Source: an uncultured Collinsella sp. (GTDB lineage Bacteria; Actinomycetota; Coriobacteriia; Coriobacteriales; Coriobacteriaceae). From it: a stretch of 29,262 nucleotides of DNA. A program made the position numbers and the translations under genes. The stretch covers positions 1 through 29,262 of the forward strand of contig USAX01000006.1 in NCBI GenBank assembly GCA_900552705.1. Reading direction: 5' to 3'. The notes below the pieces were generated by a model. That model worked only from the letters and a program-made list of their open reading frames with translations. It did no database searches and was not told the DNA's origin. Below, piece after piece: positions 1 through 6,249 of the stretch. The stretch's first letter is position 1. Each line of letters starts with the position of its first letter.

Positions 1-351
1 TTCCGTTCGATTCATATGGTTCTGTATAGGAAAAGGAATTTCTCGGGGCCGCCTCTCGGCGGCCTTGCGAAAAACAAATCCAAGTTAGACCATTTCAAAT
101 GGTTCGATGTCTGCCCGGATGCGACACTGAATGTGTCCATCCTCGCAGTATCCGGTTCTCAAGGTGCACGCTGTGCGGCTCATCCGGTCTCACCGGGCCG
201 CGCGGCAAGGAGATATATTGCCAGACCGGAGGGGCGCCGGGGGCGGGAATCTGGGCGTACACATTTCCTACACAATTTGGGATCCGACTAACGTTTGCCA
301 GCCGTTAACTACCGCTCACCGAGCATCTCTTTATATAAGGCAGTCTCATGG
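1..351. other. Gene-free left edge
   Basis: No convincing gene is seen here. The short open frames overlap one another in several frames, have no ribosome binding site and encode nothing recognisable. The only clear structure is a small perfect hairpin at 47-64 (GGCCGCC, loop TCTC, GGCGGCC). It lacks a T-run on either side, so I do not call it a terminator. The stretch lies downstream of the minus-strand phosphoglucomutase-like gene that ends at 352. Confidence 0.6.
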
Positions 352-1752
352 TTAAAGCGGATACGTTCCCCTAGCTAAAGCACAGCCAGCATCGAGCAAC
401 TCATCACGTTCTTCCACCGAGAACCCCTCGGCGTAGACGCGCACCACTGGTTCGGTCCCGCTAGGACGGACCAGCAGCCACGTGTCATCCTCGAATGCTA
501 AACGCAAGCCATCCATATGACTAACGTTTTGCGGCACCTTGCCACAAATCGACTTGGGGTTTACGCCCGGCAGCAGGGTTCGTAACGTTTCGGCATCTTC
601 GGCCTCAAGGCGCAAATCGCGTCGACCGTAACTCGTCTTACCAAAACTGTCCTCGAGTTGGTCGACCAGAACGCCCAAAGGCGCGTCCGTCTTTGCCATA
701 AGCTCACACAGAATCAGACAGGCGAGGATTCCATCGCGCTCGGGCATATGCGCGGCGATGCCGATACCACCGGCTTCTTCGCCGCCCATGAGGACGCCAC
801 CCTTCTTCATCTCTGCCGCTATATATTTGAAACCGACTGGTTTGACGGTCACGCGGCAGCCAAGCGCCTCGGCAATGCGACGCACGAGCGTCGAGCACGA
901 AAGATTGACGACGACGCGCCCCTCCAAATTACGAAATTGAACCAAGTCGCCCAAAACGAGTGCCATGATCTGATGCGGATGTATATATCTGCCGCGCTCG
1001 TCAACCGCGCCGATACGGTCGGCGTCGCCGTCGGTCACCAGGCCAGCGCAAGCTCCGTCCTCGATAACCGTATGCTCGCAAGCGTCCACCCACGGCTCAA
1101 CGGGGTCGGGGCAGATATCTTCTTGGTCAGGCGCCTGCCCGGCGTGAATCTCGTGCACCTCAACGCCAAGCTCGCGCAGCAAGTCGGCTAGATAGCCCTG
1201 GGCTGCGCCGCCCATGGGGTCAACAACCACGCGCAGGTGCGCGGCGCGGATGGCTTCGGCATCGACAAACGATGCCACCGCTTGCATATAGTCAGGAATG
1301 ATATCCGCGGTGCGATATTGCCCCTCGATCCCCATTGGCTCGGGAGCCATGGTCTCTTCGAGCTCTTCGATGACATCCTGGTTGGCGGTCGAGCCGTCAC
1401 CCATGCGAATCTTGAGACACAGATAACCCTGCGGATGATGGGACCCCGTCACCATGAGCGCGCCGCACGCCTCACCGTCATAAGCCGCCGCCCACGTAAG
1501 GGCAGGGGTCGGAACAGGTCGCGAAGCGAGCACGGCGTCTAGCCCGTGCGCTGCTAGCACACCCGCCGCAAGCTCAGCGAACTCGCGCGCCAGGGGCCGA
1601 GTGTCGAACCCTATATATACCGTTTTGCCCGGATTGGTCTTTTGCCACAACTCGCTGACGGCATCGGCGATACGGGCAACGTTATCGGCAGTGAAGTCCT
1701 CATCGACGCGAGCGCGCCAACCGTCAGTTCCAAAATGAATTATCGCGCACAC
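352..1752 (-). CDS. Phosphoglucomutase/phosphomannomutase family protein
   Basis: An alpha-D-phosphohexomutase, about 466 residues, which would interconvert sugar 1- and 6-phosphates (glucose, mannose or glucosamine) for polysaccharide or cell-wall precursors. Visible motifs are the N-terminal FGTDGWR (7-13), the phosphoserine loop VTGSHHP with Ser104, the metal loop DGDADR (241-246), the sugar-binding GGEEAGG (323-329) and the phosphate-binding RPSGTEP (429-435). All four family domains are therefore present. I chose the GTG start at 1752 because GAGGTG lies 7 bases upstream and the family motif FGTDGWR follows at once; an upstream in-frame start at 1836 would add 28 unrelated residues. The catalytic loop is slightly unusual (TASHNP is the common form). 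Substrate cannot be decided from sequence. Three Tyr-Ile pairs are written TAT-ATA, odd for a GC-rich genome. Confidence 0.9.
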   Translation of the reverse strand: MCAIIHFGTDGWRARVDEDFTADNVARIADAVSELWQKTNPGKTVYIGFDTRPLAREFAELAAGVLAAHGLDAVLASRPVPTPALTWAAAYDGEACGALMVTGSHHPQGYLCLKIRMGDGSTANQDVIEELEETMAPEPMGIEGQYRTADIIPDYMQAVASFVDAEAIRAAHLRVVVDPMGGAAQGYLADLLRELGVEVHEIHAGQAPDQEDICPDPVEPWVDACEHTVIEDGACAGLVTDGDADRIGAVDERGRYIHPHQIMALVLGDLVQFRNLEGRVVVNLSCSTLVRRIAEALGCRVTVKPVGFKYIAAEMKKGGVLMGGEEAGGIGIAAHMPERDGILACLILCELMAKTDAPLGVLVDQLEDSFGKTSYGRRDLRLEAEDAETLRTLLPGVNPKSICGKVPQNVSHMDGLRLAFEDDTWLLVRPSGTEPVVRVYAEGFSVEERDELLDAGCALARGTYPL

Positions 1753-1880
1753 GCGCAGACACCTCACAGTGTTTGGATCATGGTACGCATGAGGTATACC
1801 CGCGATACACACTCGGCAACCTGCCGGCACCAGCATTCACCATTTGGGCAAATGCTGCCGAAGACATGCAGGCAATAAAT

Positions 1881-1904
1881 AAACCGCCCCGTATGGAGCG
1901 GTTT
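1881..1904 (-). terminator. Rho-independent terminator after the homocysteine methyltransferase gene
   Basis: Perfect 7-base arms AAACCGC (1881-1887) and GCGGTTT (1898-1904) enclose a 10-base loop. On the minus strand the stem runs into GGTTTATTTATT, 6 bases after the stop codon at 1911. T-rich sequence lies on both sides, so it could also work in the plus direction. Confidence 0.7.
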
Positions 1905-1910
1905 TGCCCT

Positions 1911-2804
1911 TTATATATCGAGCGCCTCGGCCATCGCTGCCGTAGTGATTGCCGTGGTTCCACAGCAACTGCCCACCATTGCGGCACCGGCATGTCTCCA
2001 TTCGATGCATGCGCGCGCGAAAGCTTCGGGGTTCTCGTGCCATACGGGGCCATCCTGAGTCTGGACCGGATCGCCCACGTTGGGACGCACCGTGACGGGA
2101 GTAGTCGCCGATGCAACCATCCTGGGCACCGCCGCGTTCGCGGCCGCAAGCGAACAGCAATTAACACCAACCGAGTTTGCGCCGTGTTTTTCGGCGTACA
2201 AAACGGCTGCCTCGATGTTGAGGCCATCGCCCAACAGGTCGCCTTTGTCATCAACGACAAAACTCACCAGGACAGGCATGCCGTCAGCGGCATCTCGAGC
2301 GCCGGCAAGCATGGGCTGCAAATTACGGATAGACGTCACCGTCTCGATCAGCAGACCGTCAACACCAGCATTGAGCAAGGCGTGCGCCTGTTCGCGCGCA
2401 ATGCCTCGGATCTCACGAAACTCGGCAGAGTCCTCGGCAAACCACTCAATACCGATCGGACCCATCGAGCCCAGCAGCAGCTGAGGGTGCGCCTGGCGGG
2501 CATCGTCGACGGCCCCGCGATTGACCTCCGCCACGGACGGCGCAATCTGGTCGTGCTTGAGGGCATAGCTTGATGCCTGAAAGGTATTGGTAATGAGCAC
2601 CTGCGCACCGGCGGCGACATACAAGCGATGGATACGAGAAACGGTCTGCGGCTCCGCCAGATTCCAAAACGCCGGTGGAATATCGGCGGCGTCGTACTCA
2701 CTCAACAGAACACTGCCCATGGGGCCCTGCGCCAACAAGGTCTCGCTCGACAAGCGGCGCGTAAGTTCCTCGGCACCAAAGCGGTTGTAATAACTCGTAT
2801 CCAT
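1911..2804 (-). CDS. mmuM: Homocysteine S-methyltransferase
   Basis: A cytoplasmic zinc methyltransferase that makes methionine from homocysteine, in this family typically using S-methylmethionine or S-adenosylmethionine as methyl donor. The 297-residue protein matches the usual stand-alone length. Zinc ligands are visible as GVNC (Cys216) and GSCCGT (Cys280, Cys281). The N-terminal barrel segment with ITNTFQAS (71-78) and the QGPMGSVL motif near residue 26 are also typical. It starts 10 bases after the stop of the DtxR-type regulator gene (ATG at 2802-2804, GCGGGA just upstream), so the two are probably one transcript. A terminator follows immediately. The family call is firm; the methyl donor is not shown by the sequence. 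Confidence 0.9.
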   Translation of the reverse strand: MDTSYYNRFGAEELTRRLSSETLLAQGPMGSVLLSEYDAADIPPAFWNLAEPQTVSRIHRLYVAAGAQVLITNTFQASSYALKHDQIAPSVAEVNRGAVDDARQAHPQLLLGSMGPIGIEWFAEDSAEFREIRGIAREQAHALLNAGVDGLLIETVTSIRNLQPMLAGARDAADGMPVLVSFVVDDKGDLLGDGLNIEAAVLYAEKHGANSVGVNCCSLAAANAAVPRMVASATTPVTVRPNVGDPVQTQDGPVWHENPEAFARACIEWRHAGAAMVGSCCGTTAITTAAMAEALDI

Positions 2805-2814
2805 ATATATCCCG

Positions 2815-3237
2815 CTATTCCTCGACGCTGATTCCCTGCTTTTCGAGATAGGCGAGCCAGCGGCTCATCGTGTCCTCGGATAGCGCATGCTCCATCATGC
2901 AGGCCTCGGAATCGGCTCGCTCAAATTCGACACCGAGCTCCTGAACCAAAAACGTGCGGATGAGGCGATGACGGTACCAGATAGCCGTGCCAACCTCGCG
3001 GCCGCGATCGGTCAGGATTACCTTGCCATAGTGCGATTGCTCGACAAGCTCGGATGCCTTGAGCGCCGAAACCGCTTTATTGACCGATGCCTTGGAGACG
3101 CCAAGGCGCTGCGCGATGTCGACCGATCGCACGCCGTTGGTTTCCCCCTCTTCGCTTTCAATGCGAACCATGCACTCCAAGTAGTCTTCGTTCGCCACCG
3201 TCAGATGTAGTTCGCGCGAGCTATTTGTCGTATCCAT
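2815..3237 (-). CDS. DtxR/MntR-family metal-dependent transcriptional regulator
   Basis: A metal-sensing repressor of about 140 residues. The winged helix spans about 15-85, with a recognition-helix region SVDIAQRLGVSKASVNKAV and the wing YGKVILTDRGREV. Likely metal ligands are Asp18/Glu21 in NEDYLE, His90 in YRHRLI, and Glu111, Cys113, Glu116, His117 in EACMMEH. The last set resembles DtxR/IdeR (EAC..EH) more than Bacillus MntR. The protein ends after the dimerisation domain and lacks the SH3-like third domain of DtxR, as MntR does. I chose the ATG at 3237 because AGAAGGGA precedes it; the in-frame ATG at 3258 has no binding site. It is divergent from pepT across a palindrome at 3291-3310 that it may bind. 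Iron versus manganese is unresolved. Confidence 0.9.
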   Translation of the reverse strand: MDTTNSSRELHLTVANEDYLECMVRIESEEGETNGVRSVDIAQRLGVSKASVNKAVSALKASELVEQSHYGKVILTDRGREVGTAIWYRHRLIRTFLVQELGVEFERADSEACMMEHALSEDTMSRWLAYLEKQGISVEE

Positions 3238-3268
3238 GATCTTCCGTCCCTTCTGCATTCAATGGCTG

Positions 3269-3274
3269 ATTCTA
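3269..3274 (-). promoter_or_regulatory. Possible -10 box for the DtxR-type regulator gene
   Basis: On the minus strand TAGAAT lies 31 bases before the chosen start codon. No good -35 hexamer is seen 16-18 bases upstream; that place falls in the right half of the spacer next to the palindrome at 3291-3310. The call rests on the -10 match and position only. Confidence 0.35.
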
Positions 3275-3290
3275 CCCCATCCAAGCGTCG

Positions 3291-3310
3291 CGGTATGCCG
3301 TGGCATACCG
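3291..3310. promoter_or_regulatory. Near-perfect palindrome, candidate operator between dtxR-type gene and pepT
   Basis: Arms CGGTATGCC and GGCATACCG are exact inverted copies separated by two bases (GT). The site lies in the 120-base divergent gap, 3 bases before a possible pepT -10 (TAGAGT at 3314-3319). It would cover that promoter's -35 region and lie just upstream of the regulator's own promoter. Size and symmetry suit a dimeric winged-helix regulator. The binding protein is inferred from adjacency. Confidence 0.6.
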
Positions 3311-3319
3311 TGCTAGAGT
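3311..3319 (+). promoter_or_regulatory. Possible extended -10 box for pepT
   Basis: TGCTAGAGT fits an extended -10 (TG, one base, then TAGAGT) and would start transcription about 30 bases before the pepT ATG. The -35 position is occupied by the palindrome at 3291-3310 and has no TTGACA-like hexamer. Confidence 0.35.
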
Positions 3320-3357
3320 TCTTGTTGCACACGACGACCAAGATTGGAGCGGTCTTT

Positions 3358-4605
3358 ATGGAAAACACCACCACGAACCCCGATGTCCTCGAGCGCTTTT
3401 TGCGCTACGTCCAGATCAACACGCAGTCCGAGGATGCAAACTGCGACCAGGTACCTTCGAGCGCCGTTCAGTTTGACCTTGCCAACGTGCTGGCTGAAGA
3501 GCTGCGCGAGCTTGGTGCGGAAGATGCCCACGTGACCGAGCATGCCTATGTCTGCGCGCATATCCCCGCAAGTGCGGGCGCTGAGGACAAGCCCGCCCTG
3601 GGCCTGATCGCCCATCTCGACACCACCGAAGTTGCACCGGGCGCCGGCGTGAAGCCGCACATCGTACACTACGAGGGCGGCGACCTGGTCTGCGGCACGG
3701 TTGACGGTAAGCCCGTTGCCATGAGCACCGCCAAGCTTCCCGCCCTGAACGACCTCACGGGTGAGGACCTGGTCTGCAGCGATGGCACCACGCTGCTGGG
3801 CGCGGATGACAAGGCAGGCGTCGCCGAGATCATGTCGCTTGTCGCGCGTATCGCTCAGGACCCTTCTCTGCCCCATCCCGCACTCGGCATTTGCTTCTGC
3901 CCTGACGAGGAGATCGGTCACGGAGCCGAGCTGTTGGATATCGATACCTTTGGCTGCAAGTACGCCTACACGGTCGACGGCGGCCCCATCGGCGAGCTGG
4001 AATGGGAGTGCTTTAACGCCGCCGAGGCGACCGTCCGCTTTGAGGGCCAGTCCATCCACCCGGGCGACGCCAAGGACCGTATGGTCAACGCAGGCAATCT
4101 GTTCTGCGACTTCAACGCGTTGCTCCCCTACGTGCAGCGCCCGGAGTATACGGAAGGCTACGAGGGCTTTTATCACCTTGAGGGCGTATCTGCAACCGTC
4201 GATCACGCCACGGCGCGCTACATCGTCCGCGACCATGACGCCGCCAAGTTCCAGCAGAAACTCGACCTTATTGATGCCGCCGCCTCGATGCTCAACCAGC
4301 GTCTGGGTGAGGAGCGCGTGACGGTCGAGATTAAGCAGCAGTATCGAAATATGGCCGAAATCGTTCGTGACTATCCCGAGCTTATTGATGTTGCCAAGGA
4401 AGCCTACCTTGCCTGCGGCGTTGAGCCCCAAGTGCTGCCGATTCGCGGCGGCACCGACGGCGCGCAGCTGTCGTTCCGCGGTCTGCCCTGCCCCAACCTT
4501 TCCACCGGCGGCTATTGCTATCACGGCGTCAACGAGTTCGTCCCGGTCAGTTCGCTCGTCAAGATGACCGACGTGCTCCAGGAGCTCGTCGCCCGCTTTG
4601 CATAA
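3358..4605 (+). CDS. pepT: Peptidase T (tripeptide aminopeptidase)
   Basis: A cytoplasmic di-zinc M20B peptidase that removes the N-terminal residue from tripeptides. About 415 residues, the usual length. Metal and catalytic motifs run in the right order: AHLDTTEVAPG, LLGADDKAG, CPDEEIGHG, YTVDGGPIGELE and, near the C-terminus, STGGYCYHGVNE. I chose the ATG at 3358 because the protein begins MENTTTNPDVLERFLRYVQI as the family does and GGAG lies upstream; the longer frame from 3262 would run through the palindrome and promoter region. It is the only convincing plus-strand gene of the window, and a strong terminator follows. Confidence 0.95.
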   Translation: MENTTTNPDVLERFLRYVQINTQSEDANCDQVPSSAVQFDLANVLAEELRELGAEDAHVTEHAYVCAHIPASAGAEDKPALGLIAHLDTTEVAPGAGVKPHIVHYEGGDLVCGTVDGKPVAMSTAKLPALNDLTGEDLVCSDGTTLLGADDKAGVAEIMSLVARIAQDPSLPHPALGICFCPDEEIGHGAELLDIDTFGCKYAYTVDGGPIGELEWECFNAAEATVRFEGQSIHPGDAKDRMVNAGNLFCDFNALLPYVQRPEYTEGYEGFYHLEGVSATVDHATARYIVRDHDAAKFQQKLDLIDAAASMLNQRLGEERVTVEIKQQYRNMAEIVRDYPELIDVAKEAYLACGVEPQVLPIRGGTDGAQLSFRGLPCPNLSTGGYCYHGVNEFVPVSSLVKMTDVLQELVARFA

Positions 4606-4630
4606 GCCTGGCTGCACAAGCCTAAACGAC

Positions 4631-4669
4631 AAACCGCCCCGTCCTCTACAGAGAACAGGGCGGTTTTTG
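4631..4669 (+). terminator. Rho-independent terminator of pepT
   Basis: Exact 9-base arms AAACCGCCC (4631-4639) and GGGCGGTTT (4658-4666), followed by TTTG, 25 bases after the pepT stop codon. A strong textbook shape. Confidence 0.9.
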
Positions 4670-4677
4670 TACAGGGA

Positions 4678-4720
4678 GTGTCCCTAACTGCCGGCAGAAA
4701 AGGAACGTCCCCAAGTGCCG
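4678..4720. repeat. Dispersed GTCCC-type repeat, degenerate unit
   Basis: The stretch holds GTGTCCCTAACTGCC, a small palindrome CTGCCGGCAG, then GGAACGTCCCCAAGTGCCG. The last part matches the right arm of the long palindromes at 4749, 20344 and 21870 (AAGAACGTCCCCAA). I read it as a decayed member of that family. Confidence 0.5.
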
Positions 4721-4748
4721 CAAAATGACGAGATCCACTCTCGCTTTG

Positions 4749-4811
4749 TGGGTAGTCATTGGGGCGTTCTTGTTTGACTAGTCGTTTAAGAACGTCCCCA
4801 ATGACTACCCA
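4749..4811. repeat. Long palindromic intergenic repeat (copy 1)
   Basis: Left arm TGGGTAGTCATTGGGG then CGTTCTT; right arm AAGAACG T CCCCAATGACTACCCA; a single base is extra on the right. The 16-base loop holds GACTAGTC. The loop and inner arms (CGTTCTT...TTTAAGAACGTCCCC) recur at 20344-20397 and 21870-21925, while the outer arms differ between copies yet stay self-complementary. It lies between the convergent pepT and LCP genes. Confidence 0.85.
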
Positions 4812-4854
4812 ACGACTAGTCCGGACCAAGGCAACGCCGATGTTTTGGCAACGA

Positions 4855-5001
4855 CAGCGAAAACCCGCCAGAGCGAGCAAGGTGCCTTGAAACGAGGCGA
4901 CATTGATCTTTTGATCATGCCGCCGAAGTTGAAAGGCAGATTGCCGCTCTGGCGGGTTTGCAGCGTCAACTGGTTACGCGGGCTGGTAAGCCCGCGTAAC
5001 C
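4855..5001 (-). repeat. Structured 3'-end element, copy A (after LCP gene)
   Basis: A multi-stem element abutting the LCP stop codon. In plus-strand numbering: P1 pairs 4864-4875 with 4945-4956 (12 pairs, extended by AAA/TTT); P2 pairs GCCTT 4884-4888 with AAGGC 4933-4937; P3 is TGATC-TTTT-GATCA at 4904-4917; P4 is a perfect 13-pair hairpin at 4972-5001 with loop GGTA. AGCAAGGTG, CAGATTGC and TTTGCAGCGTC are shared with copy B (20449-20593), while P1, P2 and P4 carry compensatory differences. On the minus strand P1 ends in GGGTTTTCG, so it may also terminate LCP transcription. I favour the minus strand because P4 starts at the stop codon, but orientation is not proven. I recall a published Collinsella-1 RNA motif and could not test identity. 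Confidence 0.75.
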
Positions 5002-6237
5002 CTAATAATTGGCTTCGTAGCCGTTGCCGTCGCCGGTGGGCTCTTCGTAGTAGTCCGAATCGCTCGAATCGCTTGAGTCATCGGAATCGTCAGAGCTGAC
5101 CGATGAGGTTGCGGTACCGTTTGCGTAGTCGTCAGACGTGTTGTTGCTGAGGTCGCCGATCGTAGAGCTGGAACCGTCGGAAAGACCCATGGTGTTGGGA
5201 CCCTTGGGATCCTTGCCGGCATCGACGCGCTCCATCATTTCCTTGAGTTCGTCCTCGTAGACAAAGACGTAGCTCACACCGTCGATCATGGTGCTGTCGT
5301 CGGCGTACGAGGGCAGGTTGGCCGAGTAGATACCGTCGACATCCATACCGCGCATGGCATTGACCGTAGCCACGATATCCTGAACGCTCATATCGGTTAC
5401 GAGCATATCGGACAGCGAATTAACCAGGCCAAAGATCTTCGTGGCATCGAAGTTATTGAGAATCTGGTTGGCAAGGGCGCCAAGCACCTGACGCTGGTGG
5501 CGCATGCGCGTGTAATCGCCGTCGGCATAGGTGTAGCGGCAGCGGGCATAGGTAAGGGCGGTGGCACCGTCCATATGCTGCTGGCCAGCGGTAATCTTAA
5601 TATCCAGGTGCTCGGGGTCGTCAACATCATCGGTTGCGTTAATGTCGATACCGCCAACCGAATCAATCAGCGCCTGCATACCGTCGAAGCTGACCTCGGC
5701 ATAGTGGGAAATCTGAACACCGCACAGCTCGTTGACCGCCTCGACCATGGCCTCGGCGCCGCCAACGGTATGGCAGGCGTTGATCTTCATGGTCTCGCCC
5801 TTGTACTCGACCTTGGTGTCGCGCGGAACGGAAATGAGCGTCGCCTGCTTTTGCGTGGGGTCGATGCGTGCCAGGATAATCGAGTCGGCACGATACGTAT
5901 CCTCGCCCGGACGGCCGTCGGTGCCAAGAAGCAGCACGTAGAACGGATCCTTTGCCTCATCGGTGTCAACCAGAACCCGACGCAGATTGTCGGTAATGAC
6001 ATTAGAATCGCCGAGCTTGCCCATAATGGTGGCAAACCACAGGCCGGCAGCGGTAGTGGCACTCAGCAGCACGCCAAGCACGACAATGAGCGCGACGTGA
6101 CGAATCGTGTGGCTACGGCGGCGTTGACGAGCGCGCTCGGAATAGCGAGCCACGTTATCGCGACTGTAGATCTTGGCCTGCGCACCAGTTGAGGGTCTTC
6201 GGGTGGTGGTATCCGCGAGGGGCTTTTTATTAAACAT
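5002..6237 (-). CDS. LytR-CpsA-Psr (LCP) family cell-wall ligase
   Basis: A membrane-anchored phosphotransferase. The family transfers undecaprenyl-linked glycopolymers (teichoic acids, capsule, arabinogalactan) onto peptidoglycan on the outer face. The 411 residues run: basic cytoplasmic N-terminus (1-45), one membrane helix (46-70), the LCP domain from about 98, and a Ser/Asp-rich tail (about 355-411). The domain shows GTDGRP, RADSIILAR (Arg117, Asp118), SVPRDT (Arg139) and R.RYTYADGDYTRMRHQRQ (232-250), the pyrophosphate-lipid site. I chose the ATG at 6237, which has CAGG upstream; a TTG two codons earlier is possible. It begins 12 bases after the murA stop, so both are probably co-transcribed, joining precursor synthesis to wall decoration. 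A structured element starts right at its stop codon. Confidence 0.92.
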   Translation of the reverse strand: MFNKKPLADTTTRRPSTGAQAKIYSRDNVARYSERARQRRRSHTIRHVALIVVLGVLLSATTAAGLWFATIMGKLGDSNVITDNLRRVLVDTDEAKDPFYVLLLGTDGRPGEDTYRADSIILARIDPTQKQATLISVPRDTKVEYKGETMKINACHTVGGAEAMVEAVNELCGVQISHYAEVSFDGMQALIDSVGGIDINATDDVDDPEHLDIKITAGQQHMDGATALTYARCRYTYADGDYTRMRHQRQVLGALANQILNNFDATKIFGLVNSLSDMLVTDMSVQDIVATVNAMRGMDVDGIYSANLPSYADDSTMIDGVSYVFVYEDELKEMMERVDAGKDPKGPNTMGLSDGSSSTIGDLSNNTSDDYANGTATSSVSSDDSDDSSDSSDSDYYEEPTGDGNGYEANY

Positions 6238-6249
6238 AGGCAACCTGTA

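Noticed and set aside
1793..1800. GGTATACC as a second operator like 3291-3310
   Set aside because: Only an 8-base palindrome with partial similarity; expected by chance and lacking the GCC/GGC inner bases.
3313..4632. A 439-residue minus-strand frame opposite pepT
   Set aside because: Antisense shadow of pepT; pepT has all metal-site motifs and its own terminator.
4972..5001. Reading GTTACG...CGTAAC hairpins as integron attC sites
   Set aside because: attC sites begin with an RYYYAAC-type core and end with GTTRRRY. Here the order is reversed, and no integrase or cassette array is present.
4972..5001. P4 as a plus-strand rho-independent terminator
   Set aside because: No T-run follows on the plus strand in either copy A or copy B, and pepT already has a strong terminator at 4631-4669.
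4678..5001. CRISPR array
   Set aside because: Repeats are few, palindromic and not regularly spaced with unique spacers; no cas genes are in the window.
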